From NCBI GenBank assembly GCA_030432505.1, contig JAUIHA010000019.1, positions 1 through 10,105 of the forward strand: a stretch of 10,105 nucleotides of DNA, given 5' to 3'. Below the pieces are notes generated by a model that saw only the letters and a list, made by a program, of their open reading frames with translations, did not search any database and had not been told where the DNA came from. This DNA is from a bacterium (GTDB taxonomy: Bacteria > Babelota > Babeliae > Babelales > RVW-14). Below, piece by piece: positions 1 to 6,872 of this stretch. Numbering within the stretch: the first letter of the stretch is position 1; every line of letters begins with the position of its first letter. Position numbers and translations under genes: made by a program.

Positions 1-16
1 TGTATATGAGCTTTAA

Positions 17-607
17 GAGGATATAGCAGAGAGCATTCCGCATGTTCGCAATTCACTGACGCATTTAGCAGAGGAGTTTTTAGGAAGCTTTTATGTCTGG
101 GGAGGCAGGAGCCCTTCTCAAGAAAATTCTAACGTTGGTATTACCGGTTTGGATTGTTCAAGCTTTGTTAATCTAGTGTATAGGGCGCATGGTTTTTGGG
201 TGCCGCCGAATACAACAAGTCAGTTTAAAAAAACAACACGAGTGCGGTCGGGCAAAGAGTTGCAGCCTGGAGATGTAGTGTTTCTTGCTGACCCAAAAAA
301 AAGTAATCGAATTTTTCATATCATGTTGTATCTCGGGAATGGAAATCTTATTGAATCTATTGGAAGTTCGCCACACAATTCTGTGAAGCAGGTTAAGAAT
401 GCGCACGACATGAAGGTGCGTAAAGTTTCTATTGTTGAGCGTTTGGGAATGCCTCTAGAGAAAGTTTTTTCGGGCAAGCAGTATCAAGCAAAAGATTTAT
501 CAAGCATAAGAACGTGTACCGTTTTTTTAGGAGCATTTTTTAAAACAAAAGACGATTTGAAAAAAATGCGACAGCTTGAGCGTTGCCCTACCCCTCAAGC
601 TCTTTGA
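17..607 (+). CDS. NlpC/P60 (C40) cell-wall endopeptidase, 5' end unresolved or frameshifted
   Basis: NlpC/P60 peptidases cleave peptide stems of peptidoglycan, usually outside the cytoplasm. The core is clear: FLGSFYVWGGRSP (codons 77-115), the catalytic-cysteine motif GLDCSSFVNLVYR (Cys codon 155-157), LQPGDVVFLA, and the catalytic-histidine motif FHIMLYLGNGNLIES. The frame is open only from 17, after an in-frame TAA at 14-16, and has no ATG, GTG or TTG before the TTG at 149. That TTG lies two codons before the catalytic Cys, so using it would discard the conserved YVWGG strand; it is not a credible start. Related proteins normally carry an SH3-like or signal-bearing region ahead of this domain, so the real start is probably outside the window, with a frameshift, nonsense change or sequencing error near 14-26. 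The stop overlaps the convergent glycosylase gene by 20 nt. The family is secure; whether the gene is functional is not. Confidence 0.78.
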   Translation, partial: EDIAESIPHVRNSLTHLAEEFLGSFYVWGGRSPSQENSNVGITGLDCSSFVNLVYRAHGFWVPPNTTSQFKKTTRVRSGKELQPGDVVFLADPKKSNRIFHIMLYLGNGNLIESIGSSPHNSVKQVKNAHDMKVRKVSIVERLGMPLEKVFSGKQYQAKDLSSIRTCTVFLGAFFKTKDDLKKMRQLERCPTPQAL

Positions 608-1256
608 TTTTAATCATGATTTTTTTCATGTCTTCCCAGACCGTTCGTTTTTCTGCTGGGTTACGCAAAAGATACGCTGGATGAAAAGTGGGCATAACAG
701 GGACGCCGTTAACTTCGAAGAATTTTCCGCGTATCTGAGATATTTTTATATCATCGCCAAGCAGAGCTTTTGTTGATGGAGATCCTAGTGTACAAATGAC
801 TTTTGGTTTAATGATTGCTATCTCGTTGAAAAGAATTAAATTTTTGCATGTTTCACGTTCAAGCGTTGTTGGAGTTCGGTTGTTTGGAGGTCTGCATTTT
901 ACAACGTTGGATATATAGACTTCTTGTCGAGAGAGGCCCATTGCTTCAATAATTTTTGTCAGAAGCTTTCCTGCTCGTCCTACAAATGGCTCGCCTTGCT
1001 CATCTTCATTTTTTCCTGGTGCTTCGCCAATAAACATGAGTGTTGCTGATGGCGTTCCAACGCCAAATACTACCTGGCTTCGTCCTTGCGTTGCAAGAGG
1101 GCACTGATCACATTTACAAAATCTTTTTTTGAGAGAGCCAAGAAGGTTTGTCTTTTCCTGTTTGGTTTGTGCTGTTGTCGAGTCAGGAAATACAAAGCCT
1201 TTTGGTTGTAGTTTGAGATAGTCGTAGAGTTTTGGTTGTTTCGTTTTTCTTTTCAT
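588..1256 (-). CDS. Family 4 uracil-DNA glycosylase (4Fe-4S)
   Basis: The enzyme removes uracil from DNA and starts base-excision repair in the cytoplasm. The 222-residue product has the full family 4 signature. Motif A is GEAPGKNEDEQGEPFVGRAG (from residue 77), and the motif B equivalent HPAYLLRNP (192-200) carries the conserved His. Four cysteines suit the Fe-S cluster: C49 and C52 (CDQC), C121 (VVKCRPPNNR) and C137. Length is usual for the family, with a lysine-rich N-terminal extension of about 40 residues. The ATG has no Shine-Dalgarno sequence; instead a promoter-like sequence ends six bases before it, suggesting a leaderless mRNA. The Kdo-transferase-like gene lies 30 nt upstream on the same strand. 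The stop TAG lies inside the convergent NlpC/P60 gene. Confidence 0.95.
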   Translation of the reverse strand: MKRKTKQPKLYDYLKLQPKGFVFPDSTTAQTKQEKTNLLGSLKKRFCKCDQCPLATQGRSQVVFGVGTPSATLMFIGEAPGKNEDEQGEPFVGRAGKLLTKIIEAMGLSRQEVYISNVVKCRPPNNRTPTTLERETCKNLILFNEIAIIKPKVICTLGSPSTKALLGDDIKISQIRGKFFEVNGVPVMPTFHPAYLLRNPAEKRTVWEDMKKIMIKIKELEG

Positions 1257-1262
1257 GGATAA

Positions 1263-1290
1263 AGTGTAGCACGAATAATTTTCTTGTTAA
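1263..1290 (-). promoter_or_regulatory. Predicted sigma-70-type promoter for the uracil-DNA glycosylase gene
   Basis: On the - strand, TTAACA (1285-1290) and TACACT (1263-1268) are separated by 16 nt, close to the -35/-10 consensus. The -35 hexamer overlaps the stop codon of the upstream gene. The -10 hexamer ends six bases before the glycosylase ATG, so transcription would begin at or next to the start codon. This is a prediction from sequence alone. Confidence 0.45.
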
Positions 1291-2600
1291 GCTGGCGCAT
1301 TCTTCTTGGCTAAAATGCGGTTGAACGATGAAAAGAGCGGCTCAAGGGCGCGGGCGGTTTTGCGGGATTGTTTTGTGATCCAGTTGTACACAAGGGTGTC
1401 GATTTTTTCTTTCTGTTTTTTGTCAGAAAGTAGGGCGGTTGTTCTTTTTAAAAGATTTTTACTGTTTTTGATATGTTTCACCACAGGCCTGAGCTGTTCC
1501 TTCTGGTATGAAGATATTTTTCTATCTTCTTGAGATGAGATAATAACGGAGTTTTTCCACACTGCTGCTTCTATAATCATGCGTGTTGGTATAGTACAAC
1601 AGTTGTCAGTGATAAGAAAAAGAGAAGAGATTGCTTGAAGAGCAAAGAAGTGTCCGGGCATAAACTTGATAATGATATCGTTGTTTGCCAGGAGCGGCTG
1701 CAATAGGCTTAAGATGTTGTTGTGCGCATTATTTAAAAAGCTCGTGTCTTCATCCCAAATAAATAGTGAAAGGTTTTGTTCTTGTAAAAGGGAGCAAATT
1801 TCCTTTTTCCATGAAACAGGGCATTGCATGTTTAAGATAAGTTTTACGTTAGGAATATCGTTTTTTAGTTTCTTATAAAACTGTAAAAATGAATCAATAT
1901 TATTTTTATCAACACCGTGAATAAAGATCGTGGTGAATGGAAACATTTCATGAATAAATTCTTCAGTAATATTAAAATCTTTAAGATATGATTTTTTGCG
2001 CTCAACAATATTGAACGCATTAAGTGACCCAAGAACATTCATGCGTGGATGTGTAATGCCAATGTGCTGAAAAACGGATAAATCATGGTTTGTTTTTGTA
2101 AAGATATGCTGGAGAGAGTCCAAGAGGGGAATGTAAAGATATGGTGCTGTGTAAAGGAGGCGTTCTGTTTGGTGTCCGTACGATGCCTCAATTAAAAATG
2201 TTGGCACGTTTTTAAGCTGTGCGAGGACAACAAGGCTTGGCAAAATTTCGTGTTTAATCAGAATAATACCTATTGGCTGTACTTGGTTAAATGTGCATGC
2301 CATAAGCTGTAAATCATCGTGCGGAATCATGCGTACGGTTTCAAATGGAAAAAGCTCGTCAGCTGTTTTTTTTGCTTCTATGGTGACGGTTGAAATATAA
2401 AAATCAATAAGAGGATAGCGACGCTTAAGTTCTACTATTAAACTTTGTGCTGTCAAAATGTCCTCTTTGTCACAAGCGTGCAGCCAGATAGTTTTCTTTT
2501 CAAGTGTCGCTGGTTTGTACAAGGGAAATTTTATAACATCTTGTGCTTGAAGCGTGAAAAAGGGGAAGAGAAAATAGATGGAATATTTTATTATTTTCAT
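1287..2600 (-). CDS. Divergent Kdo-transferase (WaaA/KdtA)-like GT-B protein with signal peptide
   Basis: WaaA transfers Kdo from CMP-Kdo to lipid A on the cytoplasmic face of the inner membrane. This 437-residue protein follows the WaaA layout. A hydrophobic N-terminus (residues 5-18) leads into IWLHACDKED (38-47), in the place of the WaaA HxxSVGE motif. Then come a YPLIDFYISTVT strand (62-73), MIPHDD (91-96), and IKHEILPSL (115-123), resembling the ETELWPNL segment. The C-terminal half has the FIHGVD (226-231), NVKLILNMQCP (251-261) and IIEAA (342-346) positions of the nucleotide-binding domain. Several defining residues differ: SVGE is lost and the glycine-rich GGHNPLEAA loop is replaced by CCTIPTRMIIEAA. 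The N-terminus ends TLQA-QD like a signal peptidase site, and the usual arginine-rich stretch after the WaaA anchor is missing. Activity is therefore uncertain; it could be an inactive or repurposed paralogue. An SD (GAGGGG) precedes the ATG, 24 nt after the clostripain-like gene, so the two probably share a transcript. Confidence 0.62.
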   Translation of the reverse strand: MKIIKYSIYFLFPFFTLQAQDVIKFPLYKPATLEKKTIWLHACDKEDILTAQSLIVELKRRYPLIDFYISTVTIEAKKTADELFPFETVRMIPHDDLQLMACTFNQVQPIGIILIKHEILPSLVVLAQLKNVPTFLIEASYGHQTERLLYTAPYLYIPLLDSLQHIFTKTNHDLSVFQHIGITHPRMNVLGSLNAFNIVERKKSYLKDFNITEEFIHEMFPFTTIFIHGVDKNNIDSFLQFYKKLKNDIPNVKLILNMQCPVSWKKEICSLLQEQNLSLFIWDEDTSFLNNAHNNILSLLQPLLANNDIIIKFMPGHFFALQAISSLFLITDNCCTIPTRMIIEAAVWKNSVIISSQEDRKISSYQKEQLRPVVKHIKNSKNLLKRTTALLSDKKQKEKIDTLVYNWITKQSRKTARALEPLFSSFNRILAKKNAPA

Positions 2601-2603
2601 GTT

Positions 2604-2609
2604 CCCCTC
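2604..2609 (-). promoter_or_regulatory. Ribosome-binding site of the WaaA-like gene
   Basis: GAGGGG on the - strand lies three bases before the ATG at 2600, in the short gap after the protease stop codon. It supports this start and translation from the same message as the protease. The spacing is on the short side. Confidence 0.55.
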
Positions 2610-2624
2610 ATATTTTTCAGCTAA

Positions 2625-4067
2625 TTAGCTAATTTGAATAAAGCGTCTAATAAAGCTTCCCCACTGAGTTGTTTGGTCAAAGAGTGTTTTACCGTATGAT
2701 GAATGTACTTTTCTGTATGGGAAGTAGAATGATAAGCCATACGCATGTGGTAGATTCATACCTGCAGAGCTTTTAATAATATAATTTTGCATCATATTTA
2801 GGCCCTGCATGAGTGTGTGTTGTGTTTCCTTGATGCAGAGCTTGACTGCTTTATGGTATGTATTACGTTGTAACAGATCTGTAAGCTTTTCATAAAGGCT
2901 CTTATAGAAATGGCAGAAATCGATGTAGTCAGTATCGGCAAATTCGGTGGTTAATCTTCCTGAAAGTCGAATTTCTTGTAGTACGCGTAAAACACTGCGG
3001 TCTTCATAGTTGAAGAGCAGTGTGGAGAGTTGTTGTCTAAGTTTTTTAATATTTTTTTCTACGTTATCAAAATTATTGAGGTTGATTGCTGATTGAGTGT
3101 AGTCAGCATTTTCTTCCTCATATTCTTTCTCGTATGAAGCAACTGCGTGGCGAGCGAATTCTTCAGCAGTAAATGTTTGTGTACGCAGTGGTCTGAGGAG
3201 GTAGTAGTAATTGTATCCTGTTCCTGGCTCAACTTCTTCTGAGCCAACCATGTAGTGAGCGCAATCCTTGATCTGTGATGCGATTTCTACCATTGCCATG
3301 TGGCAGGCATCCATCATAACAATGTCTATTTTTTTGCCACCCAAAATGTTGTCTTTAATTTGCAGAAGCGTAGTCGTTAAATCTTGGTTCGTGAGATAAT
3401 GTTCTGCGGTATCATTAAATCCTATGCCACGACGTCTGAGTTCGGCGAGAAGGCGTTGTTCATTTTCTTCATAGAGCGCTCGTTGTGTTGAAAGCGAGCG
3501 GCGGTTAATTTGCAGTAAGCCGGTTTGATAATTGATGGAGAATAATTTGTCACGGTTTGAAAGAAGGGTGCGCCCCCAAATGCTTGGATCTTTAATGCCG
3601 GAACCATGGTTCCAAAGCACTAATGCTTGTTTTTTTGCTGGAAATTTTTCTATGGCCCACTTTGTTAAATCATAAAGACTTTCAGGGGTGCCGCTTGTTG
3701 CGATTGCTGAATTGCTTTCTGATCCGCAGTGTACAAGGTTATGTTTTTCAACATAGTAGCGTGTGATTTCTCGTTTTCCAAATTCATCAAATTGCACAAG
3801 AATATTGATATTGTCTGTTGAGCCAACTTTGAGCATTTGGCGAAGATTGTGCAAGCTATAACGATGAAGGTTGTTGTTTGCACAGATATAGACAATAAGG
3901 TTCCAGTCTTTTTCTTTTTTAGAGGGCTGTTTTTTTAGAGAAGATTCTTTTGTTTGTACTGTTTTATCAGTATGCGCTTTTTCAATAGCTCTACCATTAA
4001 GTGTGGATGCAATAATTGTAAAGAGAGCAATAAGCAAAAAAGATTTTTTAAGAAGTCTTTTTTTCAT
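2625..4067 (-). CDS. Secreted clostripain-family (C11) cysteine peptidase
   Basis: C11 peptidases of the caspase-like clan CD cut after basic residues, usually outside the cytoplasm. The 480-residue protein has a classical signal peptide (lysine-rich start, hydrophobic 9-22, probable cleavage after NGRA at residue 27). A lysine-rich linker runs to about 54, then the first core strand DWNLIVYICANNNL. The catalytic dyad is visible: His154 in ALVLWNHGSG and Cys255 in IDIVMMDACHMAMVEIA, followed by YMVGSEEVEPGTGYNYYYLL (272-291). His and Cys are 101 residues apart, about twice the spacing in clostripain and PmC11. The extra segment (about 160-216) is arginine-rich (NRR, LRRRG) and could hold a self-processing site. 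The C-terminal part keeps the family's AYGLSFYFPYRK strand. GGGGG six bases before the ATG serves as SD. The upstream 95-nt gap shows no strong promoter. Substrate unknown. Confidence 0.92.
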   Translation of the reverse strand: MKKRLLKKSFLLIALFTIIASTLNGRAIEKAHTDKTVQTKESSLKKQPSKKEKDWNLIVYICANNNLHRYSLHNLRQMLKVGSTDNINILVQFDEFGKREITRYYVEKHNLVHCGSESNSAIATSGTPESLYDLTKWAIEKFPAKKQALVLWNHGSGIKDPSIWGRTLLSNRDKLFSINYQTGLLQINRRSLSTQRALYEENEQRLLAELRRRGIGFNDTAEHYLTNQDLTTTLLQIKDNILGGKKIDIVMMDACHMAMVEIASQIKDCAHYMVGSEEVEPGTGYNYYYLLRPLRTQTFTAEEFARHAVASYEKEYEEENADYTQSAINLNNFDNVEKNIKKLRQQLSTLLFNYEDRSVLRVLQEIRLSGRLTTEFADTDYIDFCHFYKSLYEKLTDLLQRNTYHKAVKLCIKETQHTLMQGLNMMQNYIIKSSAGMNLPHAYGLSFYFPYRKVHSSYGKTLFDQTTQWGSFIRRFIQIS

Positions 4068-4073
4068 TTCTTT

Positions 4074-4078
4074 CCCCC
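4074..4078 (-). promoter_or_regulatory. Ribosome-binding site of the clostripain-like gene
   Basis: GGGGG followed by AAAGAA lies directly before the ATG at 4067 with six bases of spacing. It is a purine-rich SD variant, supports this start, and places the signal peptide at the N-terminus. Confidence 0.45.
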
Positions 4079-4162
4079 GGGTATTTATTAAAAGAAAAAT
4101 TTCCTAATCCATACCAAATAAATTTAGAAAAAAGGGGACTTCAAAAACAATAAATTAGATTT

Positions 4163-5278
4163 TTACGTATTTTTTTGTTGCTTGGAAAAAAATGAGAGAA
4201 TAAAAGTGAGACCGAATGAAAGTTGAAAATCTAAAAAGAAAATTTGCATGGGGTTAAAAAGCAGTAGACAGAGCGTTGTTAGGAGTAAGATGTGTTGAAA
4301 GCGAACATGCTGTGTGCCAAGAATGCCAAGCTGGAGGAGTAAAAAAATATGATAGGCGCGGGAAAACGATAAACTTGTCCAGCTTAAAAGATTATAAAAA
4401 AAACAGATCAGTATCAGGATGACTGTTTTGATAAAAAGATGAAGCGGTACAAATGACAGTAAAAATCTCCACAGGAAAATAAACAACACAATATGTAGTC
4501 CTGAGCGAGCAAGAAAGTGTGAAAGCCCCCACAGTGAAAATGTTTGGCGCAGACTGTGTGCTTCAGGGAGCTGTTTGTTGCCAAGAAAAATGAGCGAAAA
4601 ATATAGTGTACCTGTCTTGCTGAGTTTGTGCTTGATGCGTAGGTAAAGATTATTTTTTGCTTGCCATAGCAGGCGTCGGATGCTCAGCGATGGGCGTGAA
4701 ATCTTTTGTAAAAAAACTTTTTTATTTAAAAAAATTGAACCCAAAATATTTTCTTTAATCGAGTAGTTAAGAAATGATGTATTGCCAGTTAAATTTTTAA
4801 GCTTTGGTTTTTTGCAAAAAACATTCTTGAGCTTAATGGTATCGCCCGGTAAAAAACTAGGCTTTCTCTTGGTGTAACACAACAGCTTGAACGAGGTTGC
4901 TACAAAATCTTTTTGTTTGGCTTCCCGTACTTTGCGTACGTTGACAGTGAGTACTTCTTGGTAGTATTGAGAGACAATTTTTTCTTTAGCCGTTATGGTT
5001 CCTATGACGTCTAAATTTTTATACAAAAATTGTTTTGATAAGGCGTTGAAATGATATGTTTGAAGCGTAAAAAGGAGCATACCAATGCCAACAAAAACCA
5101 AGAGCGAGGTATAAGAAAAATAGTTGTTATGTCCTGCAAAAAATAGACCGAGTGTAAACACACTGAGGCATATCACCATCATGCAAGATAGTGCAAAGTA
5201 GTGGGCACATAAAATGCCAATGATTGTGCCAATAACAGGCAGGAGTAAAAGAGGGTGGTTCTTAACTAAGCGTTTCAT
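4163..5278 (-). CDS. comEC: ComEC/Rec2-like DNA-uptake membrane protein, C-terminally short
   Basis: ComEC forms the inner-membrane channel for single-stranded DNA in natural transformation. The 371-residue protein begins with hydrophobic helices (about 10-75), then a soluble OB-like region (about 88-190), as in the N-terminal domain of the family. The Competence domain starts around 220: LYFSLIFLGNKQLPE, the hallmark WGLSHFLARSGLHIVLF, a series of membrane segments, FSRAYHIF, and NPMQIFFLDFQLSFGLTFILSFF. It stops about seven residues after that last helix. Full-length ComEC is commonly 700-800 residues and continues with more helices and often a metallo-beta-lactamase domain; none of this follows here in any frame. 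The reading frame is intact and its motifs are conserved, so it may be a real short form or a recent 3' truncation. The ATG has no SD and overlaps the yajC end by 17 nt, implying translation coupled to yajC. Confidence 0.87.
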   Translation of the reverse strand: MKRLVKNHPLLLLPVIGTIIGILCAHYFALSCMMVICLSVFTLGLFFAGHNNYFSYTSLLVFVGIGMLLFTLQTYHFNALSKQFLYKNLDVIGTITAKEKIVSQYYQEVLTVNVRKVREAKQKDFVATSFKLLCYTKRKPSFLPGDTIKLKNVFCKKPKLKNLTGNTSFLNYSIKENILGSIFLNKKVFLQKISRPSLSIRRLLWQAKNNLYLRIKHKLSKTGTLYFSLIFLGNKQLPEAHSLRQTFSLWGLSHFLARSGLHIVLFIFLWRFLLSFVPLHLFIKTVILILICFFYNLLSWTSLSFSRAYHIFLLLQLGILGTQHVRFQHILLLTTLCLLLFNPMQIFFLDFQLSFGLTFILSFFSKQQKNT

Positions 5279-5549
5279 TGATGTGCGAGATGGTTTGTTT
5301 AAGAATTTCTATTTTTTTGCCATCATGACACGACAACACAACCGAGTGGTCAAGGACAAATAAGACGGTGCCTGTTTTATTATCAATTGTTTTTACAAAC
5401 GCGCCTGGTTGTAGCTTTGTTTCAATGAGGTTACAAAAGTCTTGTTGGTGTTGTTGTTTTTGATAAATAAAAAAATACCAACAAAAGACGATAGCGCTGA
5501 GTGCGATGGTGTAGTGAAGGGTGCTGACAAGATGTGGTAAAATAGTCAT
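5262..5549 (-). CDS. yajC: YajC-like preprotein translocase auxiliary subunit
   Basis: YajC is a small single-span membrane protein that associates with SecDF and SecYEG in protein export. The 95-residue product has the family plan: one transmembrane helix (about 12-29), the polar stretch YQKQQHQQ right after it (YajC usually has RPQQK here), then a small beta domain with LQPGAFVKTIDNKTGTVLFV and a DGKKIEILKQTISHI ending. In typical YajC the matching positions read L-x-x-G-D-x-V-x-T-x-x-G-x-x-G-x-V. Similarity lies in architecture and several motif positions rather than strong identity. No secD or secF is adjacent. AAAGGA five bases before the ATG is a good SD. The 3' end overlaps comEC by 17 nt. 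Confidence 0.78.
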   Translation of the reverse strand: MTILPHLVSTLHYTIALSAIVFCWYFFIYQKQQHQQDFCNLIETKLQPGAFVKTIDNKTGTVLFVLDHSVVLSCHDGKKIEILKQTISHINETLS

Positions 5550-5569
5550 TGAGATCCTTTATGTTCGGG

Positions 5570-5598
5570 TTGACCAAGAGCGTAGCATTATTTATAAA
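5570..5598 (+). promoter_or_regulatory. Predicted sigma-70-type promoter for enolase
   Basis: TTGACC (5570-5575), a 17-nt spacer and TATAAA (5593-5598) form a near-consensus promoter in the 63-nt divergent gap between yajC and eno. Transcription would begin near 5605, giving a leader of only about eight bases before the ATG at 5613 and leaving part of the weak SD GGAAAG (5602-5607) outside the message. No equally good promoter is visible for yajC in the opposite direction. Confidence 0.6.
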
Positions 5599-5612
5599 AT
5601 TGGAAAGAAGTA

Positions 5613-6872
5613 ATGAAAATACGGCAAATTCAGGCTTATCAGATACTTGATTCTCGAGGAATTCCTACTATCAAATGTGTTTTGACGTTGCACGATGGCA
5701 TGCGCATGAGTGCGTGTGTTCCGTCTGGCGCTTCAACAGGAGCAGCTGAAGCATATGAACTTCGTGACGGTGACACAAAAAGATTTTTTGGAAAAAGTGT
5801 TACAAAAGCAATTAATAATATTCACACTATCATTGCTCCAGAGCTACTTGAGAAAGAGTTGTCATGTGCTGATGTTGATTCAACACTTCTTAAACTTGAT
5901 GGCACACACAACAAGAGCAATCTTGGTGCAAATGCCCTGCTTGCGGTGAGCATGGCTGCGGTGCGAGCACAAGCATGTGTGGAACAAAAAGAGCTGTATG
6001 ATTTTATTCATCAAGCGTTTTTATTTCAGCACAAGGCGCTGCCTTCATGTATGTTTAACATTATCAATGGTGGCATGCATGCGAATAATGGGTTGTCGTT
6101 TCAAGAATTTTTAATTGTACCAAAAAATAAACAGCGCATTATTGACATTCTTGATTGTGCTTCAACAATTTATCATACGTTAAAAAATCTACTTAAAGAG
6201 CAAAAGTTATCAACAAACGTTGGTGATGAAGGAGGCTTTGCTCCTTGTTTTTCAAAGGTAGGATTTGAAAACGAACAAGAAGCACTTTCGCTGATTGCAC
6301 GTGCACTGCAACAAGCAGGCTACTCAAACAGTGATGTAGGTATGAGTCTTGATGTTGCGGCAACAAGTTTTTATGATGCTGAGAAAAATATCTACAATGT
6401 TTCCGGACGAGCGGTAACGCGCGAAGAGTTATTAACATTTTATCAACAATGTGTGGATAACTTTTCACTCCTTTCCATTGAAGATGGTATTACAGAGTCT
6501 GACTGGCAAGGTTGGCAAGAAATGAATCAACAACTTGGTGATAAAACAGCGATTGTTGGTGATGATCTTTTTGTAACTGATACTAAAAAAATTCAACAAG
6601 GCATTTCTCTTGATGCCGCAAATGCAGTGCTGATTAAACCAAATCAAATTGGAACGGTTTCTGAAACAGTACAGGCAATTAAATGTGCACAAAAAGCAGG
6701 ATACAAGGTTGTTATCTCGCATCGCTCTGGAGAAACAAATGACTCATTTATTGCCGACCTAGCAGTAGGGTGTGGTGCGGACTATATTAAAGCCGGCGCG
6801 CCAGTGCGCGGTGAGCGTGTAGCAAAATATAATCGGTTATTGGAAATTGAACAGGCGCTAAGCAGTATTTAA
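5613..6872 (+). CDS. eno: Enolase (phosphopyruvate hydratase)
   Basis: Enolase interconverts 2-phosphoglycerate and phosphoenolpyruvate in glycolysis and gluconeogenesis. The 419-residue product aligns over the whole family length, with all active-site positions present: the flexible loop SGAST (38-42), His155 in GGMHANNG, Glu165, Glu206 in GDEGGFAP, Mg ligands Asp247 (SLD), Glu290 (SIEDG) and Asp317 (GDD), Lys342 in LIKPNQIGT, His370 in SHRSGET, and Lys393. The ending GERVAKYNRLLEIEQAL is typical. It is the only complete + strand gene in the window, with its own promoter, so it looks like a single-gene unit. Its stop codon lies inside the convergent MFS gene (15-nt overlap). Confidence 0.98.
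   Translation: MKIRQIQAYQILDSRGIPTIKCVLTLHDGMRMSACVPSGASTGAAEAYELRDGDTKRFFGKSVTKAINNIHTIIAPELLEKELSCADVDSTLLKLDGTHNKSNLGANALLAVSMAAVRAQACVEQKELYDFIHQAFLFQHKALPSCMFNIINGGMHANNGLSFQEFLIVPKNKQRIIDILDCASTIYHTLKNLLKEQKLSTNVGDEGGFAPCFSKVGFENEQEALSLIARALQQAGYSNSDVGMSLDVAATSFYDAEKNIYNVSGRAVTREELLTFYQQCVDNFSLLSIEDGITESDWQGWQEMNQQLGDKTAIVGDDLFVTDTKKIQQGISLDAANAVLIKPNQIGTVSETVQAIKCAQKAGYKVVISHRSGETNDSFIADLAVGCGADYIKAGAPVRGERVAKYNRLLEIEQALSSI

Noticed and set aside
2619..2630. Perfect 12-bp palindrome AGCTAATTAGCT over the protease stop codon
   Set aside because: It is AT-rich, has no loop, no U-tract and no second copy found by eye. It could arise by chance, so it is not called as an operator or terminator.
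4068..4162. Gap between comEC and the clostripain-like gene as a home for a promoter, terminator or comEC continuation
   Set aside because: It is AT-rich, but the best hexamer pair (TTGGTA with TTTAAT) has a 19-nt spacer, no stable hairpin is seen, and no ComEC-like residues are encoded.
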